Shown here piece after piece: positions 7,082-14,195 of a DNA stretch of 64,000 nucleotides (positions within the stretch are counted from its first letter, which is position 1; the number at the start of each line of letters is the position of its first letter). Where the stretch lies: positions 11,683 through 75,682 of the forward strand of contig CAZCUR010000003.1 in the NCBI GenBank assembly GCA_964501815.1, given 5' to 3'. Under the pieces are notes generated by a model that ran no database searches, was not told the DNA's origin, and saw only the letters and a program-made list of their open reading frames with translations. Source of the DNA: Geothermobacter sp964501815 (GTDB taxonomy: Bacteria; Desulfobacterota; Desulfuromonadia; Desulfuromonadales; Geothermobacteraceae). Position numbers and translations under genes: made by a program.

Positions 7082-8533
7082 CTAGAAAGGCGATTTCACC
7101 AGGCTCCAGGTCGGGCTGTTGATCGCCATGTCAATATCCCGGGCGAAGACCGGAAAGCCCTTGTAACCGTGGTAAGGGCCGCTGTAATCCCAGCTGTGCA
7201 TCTGGCGAAATGGCAGTCCCATCTTCTGAAAGACGTACTTCTCCTTGATGCCGCTGCCGACCAGGTCGGGCTTGAGTTCGTGAACAAACTTTTCCAGCTC
7301 GAACTCAGAGACATCGTCGTAGACAACCGTTGCATCCGGCATTTCCGGGGCGGTGCGATCGTAGTCGTCCGAATGGGCGAATTCGTAACCGGAGCCGATA
7401 CATTCCATGCCGAGATCCTCGTAAGCGCCAATGGTATGGCGTGGACGCAGGCCGCCGACATAAAGCATCACCTTCTTCCCTTCGAGACGAGGGCGATATG
7501 CATCGATCACGGCCTGCATCTGGGGATCGTACTTGGCAATCACCGCTTCAACCTTCTCCTTGATGGTATCGTCAAACAACTCGGCCAGCTTGCGCAGACT
7601 CTGTTTGATCTTGGTCGGGCCGAAGAAATTGAGCTCGATCCAGGGGATGCCGTATTTCTCCTCCATCACCTTGCACATGTAGTTCATCGAGCGGTAGCAG
7701 TGGATGACATTGAGCCTGACCTGATGGGTCGCGGCGATCTTCTCCAGCTCGCCATCGCCGGTCCAGATCGACTTGACATTGAAACCACACTCTTCGAGCA
7801 GCGGCTTGGTCGACCAGGCGTCGCCACCGATGTTGTATTCGCCGATCAGGGCGATATCGTAAGGGCCCGGTTCTTCAACAAACTCGCGTGTCTCGATGAT
7901 GTAGTCGCGGATGGTGTCGTTGGAGATGTGATGCCCCAGCGACTGGGAGACCCCACGAAAGCCCTCACAGTTACAGGGAATGATCGGCAGATCAAGCTCA
8001 TGGCTGGCCTGTTTGGTAACCGCGTTGATGTCATCTCCGATTAAACCAACCGGGCATTCCGAGAGGACTGAAATCCCCTTGGCGAGAGGAAAAAGCTCCC
8101 GCGCTTCCTTGAGCAAAGTTTTCAGCTTTTTGTCGCCACCATAGACGATGTCACGCTCCTGAAAATCGGAGGTGAACTGCATGCCGAACTGGTCGACGCC
8201 GAGCTGGCCGGTCATCAGGTTGCGCCGGGTACCCCAGCTGTACCAACCGCAGCCGACCGGCCCATGGCTGACGTGAACCATGTCGCGGATCGGCCCCCAG
8301 ACCACCCCCTTGGCGCCGGCGTAGGCGCAACCACGCGCACTCATCACACCGGGCACAGTCTTCTTGTTCGACTGCACGCAGGCCTTGCCAGACAGTTGGT
8401 CATTCGGGGCCAGGTGCTTGACGCGCTTCTTCTTTCCCTTTTCAGGATAGGCCTCAAGGACCTCATCGATCATCGCCTGGGTGGCTTCCCTGGAGATTCC
8501 TTCGACGACTTTTTTCTTTATCATTTCAGACAT
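7082..8533 (-). CDS. nifD: Nitrogenase MoFe protein alpha chain
   Basis: 483 residues. NifD holds FeMo-cofactor, the N2-reduction site. P-cluster cysteines are visible in SARGCAYAGAKG, HGPVGCGWYSWG and LSECPVGLIGDDI; the cofactor ligands are the cysteine in LNVIHCYRSMNY (near residue 279) and the histidine in FRQMHSWDYSGPYHG (near 446). All are intact, and the sequence is Mo-type rather than Vnf or Anf. AAAGGAG lies ahead of the ATG at 8533. It is separated from nifH by 183 bases that hold a large hairpin (8596-8713), which may set NifH:NifDK ratios. Confidence 0.97.
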   Translation of the reverse strand: MSEMIKKKVVEGISREATQAMIDEVLEAYPEKGKKKRVKHLAPNDQLSGKACVQSNKKTVPGVMSARGCAYAGAKGVVWGPIRDMVHVSHGPVGCGWYSWGTRRNLMTGQLGVDQFGMQFTSDFQERDIVYGGDKKLKTLLKEARELFPLAKGISVLSECPVGLIGDDINAVTKQASHELDLPIIPCNCEGFRGVSQSLGHHISNDTIRDYIIETREFVEEPGPYDIALIGEYNIGGDAWSTKPLLEECGFNVKSIWTGDGELEKIAATHQVRLNVIHCYRSMNYMCKVMEEKYGIPWIELNFFGPTKIKQSLRKLAELFDDTIKEKVEAVIAKYDPQMQAVIDAYRPRLEGKKVMLYVGGLRPRHTIGAYEDLGMECIGSGYEFAHSDDYDRTAPEMPDATVVYDDVSEFELEKFVHELKPDLVGSGIKEKYVFQKMGLPFRQMHSWDYSGPYHGYKGFPVFARDIDMAINSPTWSLVKSPF

Positions 8534-8595
8534 GTAAATGCTCCTTTGGACAATCGGCTGTGGCCTTGGCAAAGAGGAAAATTCTCCTTTTTCAA

Positions 8596-8713
8596 GGCGG
8601 GTAAGTTCTTCCCGAATCAAAGCGCGCTGGCAGGGCGCGGACGAGGCGTAGCAGCGCTACGTCGAGTGTACGATCTGCCTGCGCAACGCAGAGTCGGGAA
8701 GAAATCGTCCGCC
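8596..8713 (-). repeat. Large stem-loop element between nifH and nifD
   Basis: Nested inverted repeats: GGCGG 8596-8600 with CCGCC 8709-8713; TTCTTCCCGA 8606-8615 with TCGGGAAGAA 8694-8703 (10 bp, perfect); and an apical CGTAGC-AGC-GCTACG 8647-8661. In the nifHDK transcript this folds into one long hairpin starting four bases after the nifH stop. No T-run follows, so it should not be a strong terminator; protection of upstream nifH mRNA or partial attenuation is more likely. Confidence 0.75.
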
Positions 8714-8716
8714 GCT

Positions 8717-9595
8717 TCAGGCATTCTCGGCCTTGCCGATGATCTCCTCATCCTCCTCCTCAATAACACCGAATTCGAGCAGCAGATCCTCGAGCTCATC
8801 CATCTCCAGCGGGGTGGGCACAACGAGCATGTCGTTCTCGGAGATCTTGCGGGCCAGTTCGCGGTACTCGTCGGCCTGCTTGTGCTCGGGGGAGTACTCG
8901 ATGACGGTCATGCGCCGCAATTCAGCGCGCTGCACCTGGTTGTCGCGCGGCACAAAGTGAATCATTTGGGTTCCAAGTTTTTTGGCCAGCGCTTCGATGA
9001 GGTCGGCCTCGCGGTCGGTGTTGCGGCTGTTGCAGATCAGACCGCCGAGCCGCACATTGCCCGAGGAGCTGTACTTGAGGATCCCCTTGGCGATGTTGTT
9101 GGCCGCATACATGGCCATCATCTCGCCGGAAACGACGATGTAGATCTCTTCGGCCTTGTTCTCGCGGATCGGCATGGCGAAACCGCCGCAGACAACGTCG
9201 CCGAGGACATCGTAGAAGACGAAGTCAAGGTCCGGGGTGTAAGCTCCCTCTTCTTCGAGGAAGTTAATGGCGGTAATGACACCACGACCGGCGCAGCCAA
9301 CACCCGGCTCCGGGCCGCCCGATTCGACGCACTTGACGTCGCCGAAACCAACCTTGAGCACGTCGTCCAGCTCAAGATCTTCGACGGTACCGAGCTCACG
9401 GACCTTGTCCATGACCGTCTCCTGCGCTTTGGCATGCAGGATAAGGCGGGTTGAGTCAGCCTTGGGGTCGCAGCCGACAATCATCACCTTCTTTCCCAGG
9501 GTCGCCAGGCCGGCGACGGTGTTCTGTGTGGTGGTCGATTTACCAATGCCGCCTTTGCCGTAGATCGCGATCTGTCTCATTTTTTTCTCTGCCAT
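8717..9595 (-). CDS. nifH: Nitrogenase iron protein (dinitrogenase reductase)
   Basis: 292 residues. NifH is the ATP-dependent electron donor to NifDK and is also needed in cofactor maturation. Visible: the P-loop GKGGIGKSTTTQN, switch residues in GCDPKADSTR, and the [4Fe-4S] ligands Cys101 (GCAGRGVI) and Cys136 (DVVCGGFAMP). Arg104 in CAGRG is the residue that DraT ADP-ribosylates in other bacteria, and draT/draG lie 2 kb away. The C-terminal tail is acidic (EEEDEEII). AAAAAGGAG precedes the ATG at 9595. The gene has a 290-base leader with two tandem hexaloop/terminator units and a sigma-54 promoter at 9896-9911. Confidence 0.98.
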   Translation of the reverse strand: MAEKKMRQIAIYGKGGIGKSTTTQNTVAGLATLGKKVMIVGCDPKADSTRLILHAKAQETVMDKVRELGTVEDLELDDVLKVGFGDVKCVESGGPEPGVGCAGRGVITAINFLEEEGAYTPDLDFVFYDVLGDVVCGGFAMPIRENKAEEIYIVVSGEMMAMYAANNIAKGILKYSSSGNVRLGGLICNSRNTDREADLIEALAKKLGTQMIHFVPRDNQVQRAELRRMTVIEYSPEHKQADEYRELARKISENDMLVVPTPLEMDELEDLLLEFGVIEEEDEEIIGKAENA

Positions 9596-9719
9596 GGTTC
9601 TTTCTCCTTTTTCATGTCTGGCAGTTCCCACTGCCGGGATGCAGGCCTGGGCGGTGGCGGACACGGCGGCATCTCCGTTGATGTTGTCTGTCCTTGCCGC
9701 TTCGGCCAGGGTTGACGCG

Positions 9720-9789
9720 AAAAAAAAGCCCACCTTCGCCGGGGCAGCGGAAGGTGGGCGACATTGCCACAGGTGCTGACCAACGCACC
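9720..9789 (-). promoter_or_regulatory. nifH leader, second antitermination unit (hexaloop hairpin plus terminator)
   Basis: On the - strand, GTGGC-[AATGTC]-GCCCAC (9754-9770, one bulged C) has a hexaloop with A1 and G4 and overlaps the 5' arm of an intrinsic terminator GCCCACCTTC/GAAGGTGGGC (9728-9737 with 9750-9759) that ends in eight T (9720-9727). A preceding hairpin GGTGC-N8-GCACC (9772-9789) sits where the first ANTAR hairpin would be, but its loop has eight bases, so this half of the motif is imperfect. The layout copies the nifB leader. Confidence 0.7.
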
Positions 9790-9791
9790 GC

Positions 9792-9879
9792 AAAAAAACG
9801 AAACGCCCGAATGTCACCAAAAAAGGGACGTTCGGGCGTCTTTGCCTGAGGGCGGCACGCTCACGACTCTGTGGCGCGC
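9792..9879 (-). promoter_or_regulatory. nifH leader, first antitermination unit (two hexaloop hairpins plus terminator)
   Basis: On the - strand: hairpin one with loop AGAGTC closed by CAC/GTG (9862-9873) and extendable with a bulged A to 9855-9879; hairpin two GGC-[AAAGAC]-GCC (9835-9846); then terminator ACGCCCGAA/TTCGGGCGT (9803-9811 with 9831-9839) followed by TTCG and a T-run (9792-9798). Both loops fit A-x-x-G-x-x. Hairpin two uses the first bases of the terminator 5' arm. Stems are short, so pairing needs experimental proof. Confidence 0.6.
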
Positions 9880-9895
9880 TCGGGCTCTATTCCAA

Positions 9896-9911
9896 TGCAG
9901 GTGGCGTGCCA
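9896..9911 (-). promoter_or_regulatory. Sigma-54 (-24/-12) promoter for nifHDK
   Basis: On the - strand TGGCACG-CCAC-CTGCA matches the RpoN consensus TGGCACG-N4-TTGCA with one mismatch, with the GG to GC spacing of ten bases preserved. The transcript would start near 9885 and run through both leader units. The 218 bases further upstream (9912-10129) hold no convincing gene; no NifA-type TGT-N10-ACA enhancer was found by eye there. Confidence 0.85.
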
Positions 9912-10129
9912 AGGGATGAAAAATTCGTCGAGCCCTCTGTCGACCCAGTTTCCCGCCACGCCAGACGAAAGAGGCCGGCAAGAAGAGTCCAACATCTGCA
10001 ACAAAAAGAGGCAGGCCGTGCCAAAGATTCGGGCATTGAAAACATCCTTGTCGAAGACAGCGGCAACGTCATCCTCGGCGCCAAAAGGCATGCACTACAG
10101 GGGCTCGTAACGCACCAGCCTTAAATGGT

Positions 10130-10573
10130 TCAGAGTGCCAACCGCATCGGCACCATCGGCGACAGTTCGAACCCGTGCCTGCGATAGAACCGCTGAGCCG
10201 CCAGGTTGTCGGCGTCGGTGAGCAGGGTGATGCGACCGCAGCCCTGTTCCGCGGCATGGCGGAGGGCAGCTTTCAGCAGCCGCGACCCGGTGCCGGCGGC
10301 GCGATGTTCGGGCAACACCACCATATCCTCGAGGATTGCCACCTTACGGCCCAGCGCGGTCGACACCGTAAAGAGAAGGTTGACCATGCCGATCACCGCC
10401 CCCTTGCGCCGGGCGACCAGGATGGTGCCTACGTCCGGATTGGCGATGATGATCTCCAGCCCCCGGCGCTGGGCTTCCCGGTCGGGCCTAAACTCCACCT
10501 CCTGGGCGAAGAGATAGTCGAGCAAAGTGCAGAGAGCAGGAACGTCCTCGCCGCGTGCTGTTTCAACAATCAT
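10130..10573 (-). CDS. GNAT-family N-acetyltransferase
   Basis: 147 residues with the GNAT core: VGTILVARRKGAVIGMVNL (beta 2-3), VAILEDMVVLPEHRAAGTGSRLLKAAL (the acetyl-CoA-binding motif A, with R-x-x-G-x-G) and ITLLTDADNLAAQRFYRRHGF (motif B). The substrate is unknown. AAGGAGG precedes the ATG at 10573; a longer frame adds six residues without support. It lies just upstream of the nifH regulatory region on the same strand. Related GNAT genes occur near nif loci in this group of bacteria, but a role in nitrogen fixation is unproven. The 290-base gap upstream of it (10574-10863) shows only degenerate repeat-like sequence. Confidence 0.8.
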   Translation of the reverse strand: MIVETARGEDVPALCTLLDYLFAQEVEFRPDREAQRRGLEIIIANPDVGTILVARRKGAVIGMVNLLFTVSTALGRKVAILEDMVVLPEHRAAGTGSRLLKAALRHAAEQGCGRITLLTDADNLAAQRFYRRHGFELSPMVPMRLAL

Positions 10574-10863
10574 GGCACACCTCCTTGGCAATCAATCTGG
10601 CGACTTGCCTTAACATTTCTTTGTCAGTTATGCCGCCAGAACGCCAAGTTTTTCGCTCGCGTAGAGACAACGGGATACAGAGTATGACAAGCCAGGTTAT
10701 CCGTTGATGGCGCAGATAGACACAGATTTCGTCAAAAACGAATCCAAAAACCCGGCGGACTTGGCAATCGCTCTCCAGGTTTTCATCTGTGAAAAGCCGG
10801 AATCTGTGGAGAAGGCCTTTTCCCTTGTCTATGGTGTTAAACAGGTTTTCTTGGCGCCCCGAC

Positions 10864-11148
10864 TCAGACGTAATCCCGCAGCCCGTCGACCAGGGCGTCG
10901 AAGATCATTTCACGGCTGTCGATCAAAGCTGGCAGCCGGTCGAGCAATTCTTCGGCACGTTGCAGGATCGCCTGGTCGGTGCTGCCTAGCTCGCCATGGA
11001 CGGATTCGAACATCGAGATCACCTCGTAGAGATCATCGCGGCCGAAATATTCCCCGTCCGGCTTACCGCTGAACTTCGGCAGGTGACGGGTCACCTTCTT
11101 GCGCCGGTACTTGTAATAGAGATCCGAAGGTTTGATTTTGACTTTCAT
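10864..11148 (-). CDS. Small conserved-looking protein of unknown function in the nif/dra cluster
   Basis: 94 residues, soluble and charged (MKVKIKPSDLYYKYRRKKVTR..., ending DALVDGLRDYV). The N-terminal third is basic, and the rest looks helical and acidic (ISMFESVHGELGSTDQAILQRAEELLDRLPALI). No family is recognised. GGGGAG precedes the ATG at 11148. It follows the small HTH/cysteine protein (11233-11472) by 84 bases on the same strand and probably shares its transcript. Third-position GC bias matches the neighbours, which supports a real gene. Confidence 0.65.
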   Translation of the reverse strand: MKVKIKPSDLYYKYRRKKVTRHLPKFSGKPDGEYFGRDDLYEVISMFESVHGELGSTDQAILQRAEELLDRLPALIDSREMIFDALVDGLRDYV

Positions 11149-11232
11149 GGCGGCAACTCCCCTGGTTTGTCTCGACCTGGTTATCTCTCTGGCTCACTGC
11201 AGGTGGCGTGGACAACCAGGCTGCCCAAATTT

Positions 11233-11472
11233 TCAGCCGCAACTGCCGCAACCGCCGGCATGACCGCAACCGGAGCGGCACAGGTCAACCTTGCGGTTGG
11301 CGTCGTTGCGGGCCCAAAAGACCATCAGGCTTTCGGCCGACACCGTCCAACCGTCCTCTTCTTCTCGTCCTTCAAGCAACCCTCGCTTGACATGCATCAG
11401 AACGTTAAGTTCCGTGGTTTTAAGGGCTTGTGCCGCCTCACCAAGTGACATCCATTCGTTAAACGCGCTCAT
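11233..11472 (-). CDS. Small helix-turn-helix protein with cysteine-rich C-terminus
   Basis: 79 residues. The first half (WMSLGEAAQALKTTELNVLMHVKRGLL) looks like a winged or MerR/excisionase-type helix-turn-helix; the tail CRSGCGHAGGCGSCG carries four cysteines and a histidine and could bind a metal or iron-sulfur cluster. AAAGGAG precedes the ATG at 11472. It lies downstream of draT-draG in the same orientation. A redox- or metal-sensing regulator linked to nitrogenase is a reasonable guess, but no characterised homologue is known to me. Its leader has a possible hexaloop/terminator (11498-11530). Confidence 0.7.
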   Translation of the reverse strand: MSAFNEWMSLGEAAQALKTTELNVLMHVKRGLLEGREEEDGWTVSAESLMVFWARNDANRKVDLCRSGCGHAGGCGSCG

Positions 11473-11497
11473 GACGATCTCCTTTTGCATATGAAAG

Positions 11498-11530
11498 ACC
11501 CGCACCGACAGGGATACGGGCATCCTTGCC
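11498..11530 (-). promoter_or_regulatory. Candidate weak hexaloop/attenuator before the HTH protein gene
   Basis: On the - strand, CAGGC-[AAGGAT]-GCCCG (loop core 11519-11530) has an A1/G4 hexaloop almost identical in context to CAGGC-[AAAGAC]-GCCCG in the nifH leader. The following GCCCGTA (11515-11521) can pair with TGCGGGT (11498-11504), but only CTTTC follows, so the terminator is weak. No convincing partner hairpin was found upstream. Confidence 0.35.
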
Positions 11531-11567
11531 TGTTCAGAAGAGGCACATCGTCAGACCTCGCTCATGG

Positions 11568-12479
11568 TCATTCCATTTCAGAATAGGTGCCAAGCCGCTG
11601 CCACCCTGGCGAGATACGCACCAGGCGCAGCGCCGCGTCCTCCACCTCGTTCCTGACCCGACGATCGAGCTTCTTCAGCCAGCGAGCAGGCAGTGCGTCA
11701 AAACCGTAGAAAGCACCAGCGAGCATCCCGGCAATGGCACCAGTGGTGTCGGCATCCCCCCCCTGGTTGACCACCCCCACCAGGCACTCCTCGAAACTAC
11801 TGGTGGTAAAAAAGTAGTGAAAGACGGTCTGCACGGTCTCAACCACGTAACCGGAGGCGTAGCCGCAGTAATTGTTGAAATGGAAGTCGGGATATTCTTC
11901 GATCAACGCCCGTGCCAGCCGGTGCAGTTGGAAACGGTCGGCGCCGGCGAGCGCGGCCTGGACCATCCCTCCGACCGCGCAGCAGGCGGCGTCAGAGAGG
12001 GGATGGTTGTGCGTCAGACGCGCCTGCTCAACGGCGCATTTATGCAGCAGTGCCCGATCCCCGAAACTGAACAGCGCCACCGGGGCCATGCGCATCAGGC
12101 CACCGTTGCCGGCATCCCACTCGTTGTACGGGGCCTGCAGTTCACCGGTGCGGCGGTAGCGGACAATCCCCTTGCGTACTGTGGCGCCGATGTCGATCGG
12201 CCGGGAACGCATCCAGGTGAGGAGCTGCCGGGCGATCCCGTCGAGGTCCCAGTCGCCGGCTGCAAGCAGCGCGCGGGCGATGGCGAGCGACATCTCGGTA
12301 TCGTCGGTCACCTGCCCCGGCTTCACCCCGAGCCAGCCACCGCCACGGATTTTGTCATGGACCTTGTACCTGGCGCGGATTTCGCCCGGGGTCATGAACT
12401 CGGTCGTCGCACCGAGGGCATCACCGAGGGCGACGCCGAGGAAACAGGCGCGGGCACGCTGCAGTAAAGCCTCAGCCAC
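11568..12479 (-). CDS. draG: ADP-ribosyl-[dinitrogen reductase] hydrolase DraG
   Basis: 303 residues of the ADP-ribosylglycohydrolase fold. DraG removes ADP-ribose from NifH and so restores nitrogenase activity. Motifs: FLGVALGDALGATTEF, GGWLGVKPGQVTDDTEMSLA (the TDDT metal ligands), GNGGLMRMAP and NQGGDADTTGAIAGMLAGA (the second metal-binding D-A-D-T). The start is a GTG at 12479 that overlaps the draT stop by eight bases, so translation is coupled. The draT-draG order and the nearby glnB/amtB genes match the known ammonium-shock control of nitrogenase. Confidence 0.93.
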   Translation of the reverse strand: MAEALLQRARACFLGVALGDALGATTEFMTPGEIRARYKVHDKIRGGGWLGVKPGQVTDDTEMSLAIARALLAAGDWDLDGIARQLLTWMRSRPIDIGATVRKGIVRYRRTGELQAPYNEWDAGNGGLMRMAPVALFSFGDRALLHKCAVEQARLTHNHPLSDAACCAVGGMVQAALAGADRFQLHRLARALIEEYPDFHFNNYCGYASGYVVETVQTVFHYFFTTSSFEECLVGVVNQGGDADTTGAIAGMLAGAFYGFDALPARWLKKLDRRVRNEVEDAALRLVRISPGWQRLGTYSEME

Positions 12480-13266
12480 CGGTCAGCACCTCGACATCAT
12501 ACTCGCCGCCGATAACCAGCCATTCCCCTTCTCCCTTGAACAAAGAACGCGGCAGCAGGCCACCGCGGAAGACCACCTTGACCAGGGGTACCTCGGCCTT
12601 CAGCACCCGGGAACCGAATTCCCAGGCGCGCTCGAAATCGTTGGTGAAGGAATTGAGGTTGTTGAGGCGCAGCAGGAAGCGCTTTTTGCCGCGTTCTTCC
12701 AACACCAGATGCTCGTCGAGATTGTTGATGCCCCGGTAGAGGCAGATGTGGGACCTTCCCGGATGATGGCGCGGCAACTCCCCCTGGACGAAGGTGTAGA
12801 GCAGATCGAGCTGGGAGAAGATGGCGCTGGTGCGCTCGGCCCCTTTCATGCGGTCAAAGGCGAAACGCTGGTAGACCTCGTCCTCGAAGACGCGGATCGG
12901 CCGGTGGTGAAAGGTCGGCACCAGGCCAAAGCGTGACTCGACCCACCCTTTGAGCACGGCCCCTTCAATGGAGTTGCTGTCAAACAACCAACCGCGCAAA
13001 AAACGCAGATAGGAGTTTTTGAGGCTTTTGCGGCTGTTCTTCGATTCCTCGCGCTGCCACTGGTGGAGCTGGAACTTGACGTCCATGTAGTCGTGGAACA
13101 GGCCACCCCGTTCGGCGACTGTCTCAAGCCCTTCGAGGCGTTCGAACAACAATCTGTTAGCCGCACGTACACCCTGGATCTCCAAAGCCTGTGGATTGGC
13201 ATTGAAATGCCGCGAGGCAATCACCCAGGGGGGCACGTTGCAGCGGTTGATGGGATGGTCTTTCAT
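12472..13266 (-). CDS. draT: NAD+-dinitrogen-reductase ADP-ribosyltransferase DraT
   Basis: 264 residues. DraT transfers ADP-ribose from NAD+ to a NifH arginine (Arg104 in this window's NifH), switching nitrogenase off when ammonium or darkness/energy signals arrive. The sequence opens with the family-typical NRCNVPPWVIASRHFNANPQALEIQGVR and contains SNSIEGAVLKGWVESRFG and HICLYRGINNLDEH, the region of the NAD-binding arginine. The ATG at 13266 has only a weak GAGG upstream. It lies directly after an intrinsic terminator (13305-13339) and overlaps draG by eight bases. Confidence 0.93.
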   Translation of the reverse strand: MKDHPINRCNVPPWVIASRHFNANPQALEIQGVRAANRLLFERLEGLETVAERGGLFHDYMDVKFQLHQWQREESKNSRKSLKNSYLRFLRGWLFDSNSIEGAVLKGWVESRFGLVPTFHHRPIRVFEDEVYQRFAFDRMKGAERTSAIFSQLDLLYTFVQGELPRHHPGRSHICLYRGINNLDEHLVLEERGKKRFLLRLNNLNSFTNDFERAWEFGSRVLKAEVPLVKVVFRGGLLPRSLFKGEGEWLVIGGEYDVEVLTGG

Positions 13267-13304
13267 GTCCGGACAAACCTCGAAGAGGTATCGCCCTTGG
13301 TATG

Positions 13305-13339
13305 AAAAATGACGCCACCCCCGTAAGGAAGGTGGCGCC
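13305..13339 (-). terminator. Intrinsic terminator after the TorF-like gene
   Basis: On the - strand CGCCACC (13331-13337) pairs with GGTGGCG (13313-13319) around a loop of eleven bases, followed after TCA by five T (13305-13309). It ends the glnB-amtB-porin unit and lies about 40 bases before draT; no A-x-x-G-x-x hexaloop was seen overlapping it. Confidence 0.7.
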
Positions 13340-13379
13340 AGAGTCGACAGGAGGCAAAGTCTATCGACATTCAGGGCTT

Positions 13380-14108
13380 TTAAAAGGCCAGAGAGACATT
13401 GACCCCGGCCACACTTTCGCTGTCGATGGCCAGCTTGGCATCGTCGCTCAGGCCGCTGGAAAAGAGATAGGAGGCCGACACAGTCATATCGTCAGTAACG
13501 GCATAATCAACCCCCAGGCCGAGCTCGTAGTTGTGCCAGTCGCTGTAATTGCCGACCGCGTAGTCGCTCTCGTCGTTGTAATTCACCGTCAAAGAAGGGG
13601 TCACACTCAGCTTATCCATCACTTCGAAGCTGTGCTCGACGCCCAGAGAGATGAACAGGCCGTCTTCCTTGGCCTTGTCCCAGTCGTAGTAGAGGGTCAG
13701 CGACGGCGAGGCGATGGTGTTAAGGGAGACTCCGGCGTAGAGTTCGTTGGTATCTTCGGCCCCGTCGAGGGCGTAGAAGATGTTGCCGACGCTGATGGAT
13801 ACCAGGTCGTTGATGTCGCGGGAGTAGTCGAGGGTCAGGTCAGTCTCGTTGATTTCACCTGCGTTCAGCCCGGCATCATTTTTCAGCTGCATATTGCTCC
13901 AGTAGCTGACGGTGAAAGCGCCGATGCTCACGTCGACGCCGCCCTGGGCGACCGGCAGGCTGCCGCTGAGGTCGAAACCGCGCCACAGGTACTTGTCGTA
14001 GACACCCAGGTAGACATCCCCTGCCGCCTCAAAGGCCATGGCGGTCATCGGAAAGAGGCAGGAAAGGGTCAAAACGAGGGCCGCCAGGGTCATGGAAATC
14101 TTTTTCAT
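13380..14108 (-). CDS. TorF-family putative outer-membrane porin
   Basis: 242 residues. A signal peptide (MKKISMTLAALVLTLSCLFPMTAMA) is followed by AAGDVYLGVYDKYLWRGFDLS, the typical start of this beta-barrel family, and by repeated amphipathic strands (LTLYYDWDK, LSVTPSLTVNYND, YELGLGVDYAVTDDMTVSASYLF) ending with a C-terminal phenylalanine (VNVSLAF), as outer-membrane barrels do. GGAG precedes the ATG at 14108. It lies 87 bases downstream of amtB, so it is probably induced with it under nitrogen limitation and may help ammonium or small solutes reach AmtB. The substrate is unknown. Confidence 0.8.
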   Translation of the reverse strand: MKKISMTLAALVLTLSCLFPMTAMAFEAAGDVYLGVYDKYLWRGFDLSGSLPVAQGGVDVSIGAFTVSYWSNMQLKNDAGLNAGEINETDLTLDYSRDINDLVSISVGNIFYALDGAEDTNELYAGVSLNTIASPSLTLYYDWDKAKEDGLFISLGVEHSFEVMDKLSVTPSLTVNYNDESDYAVGNYSDWHNYELGLGVDYAVTDDMTVSASYLFSSGLSDDAKLAIDSESVAGVNVSLAF

Positions 14109-14195
14109 GGTCAAATACTCCTTTTATGCAGTCAAATGATTGAATAGTGCGGGCGGGGCTGTCCCCCGCCCACAGTAAGACAGGCAGAAAGTCGT

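Noticed and set aside
10010..10023. Second TGGCAC word upstream of nifH
   Set aside because: GG-to-GC spacing is two bases too short for sigma-54.
9861..10110. Short open frames on both strands upstream of nifH
   Set aside because: They cover the sigma-54 promoter, have no ribosome site and no recognisable protein.
11193..11220. Sequence CACGCCACCTGCA identical to part of the nifH sigma-54 promoter
   Set aside because: The essential GG of the -24 element is absent at the required spacing, so it is not counted as a promoter.
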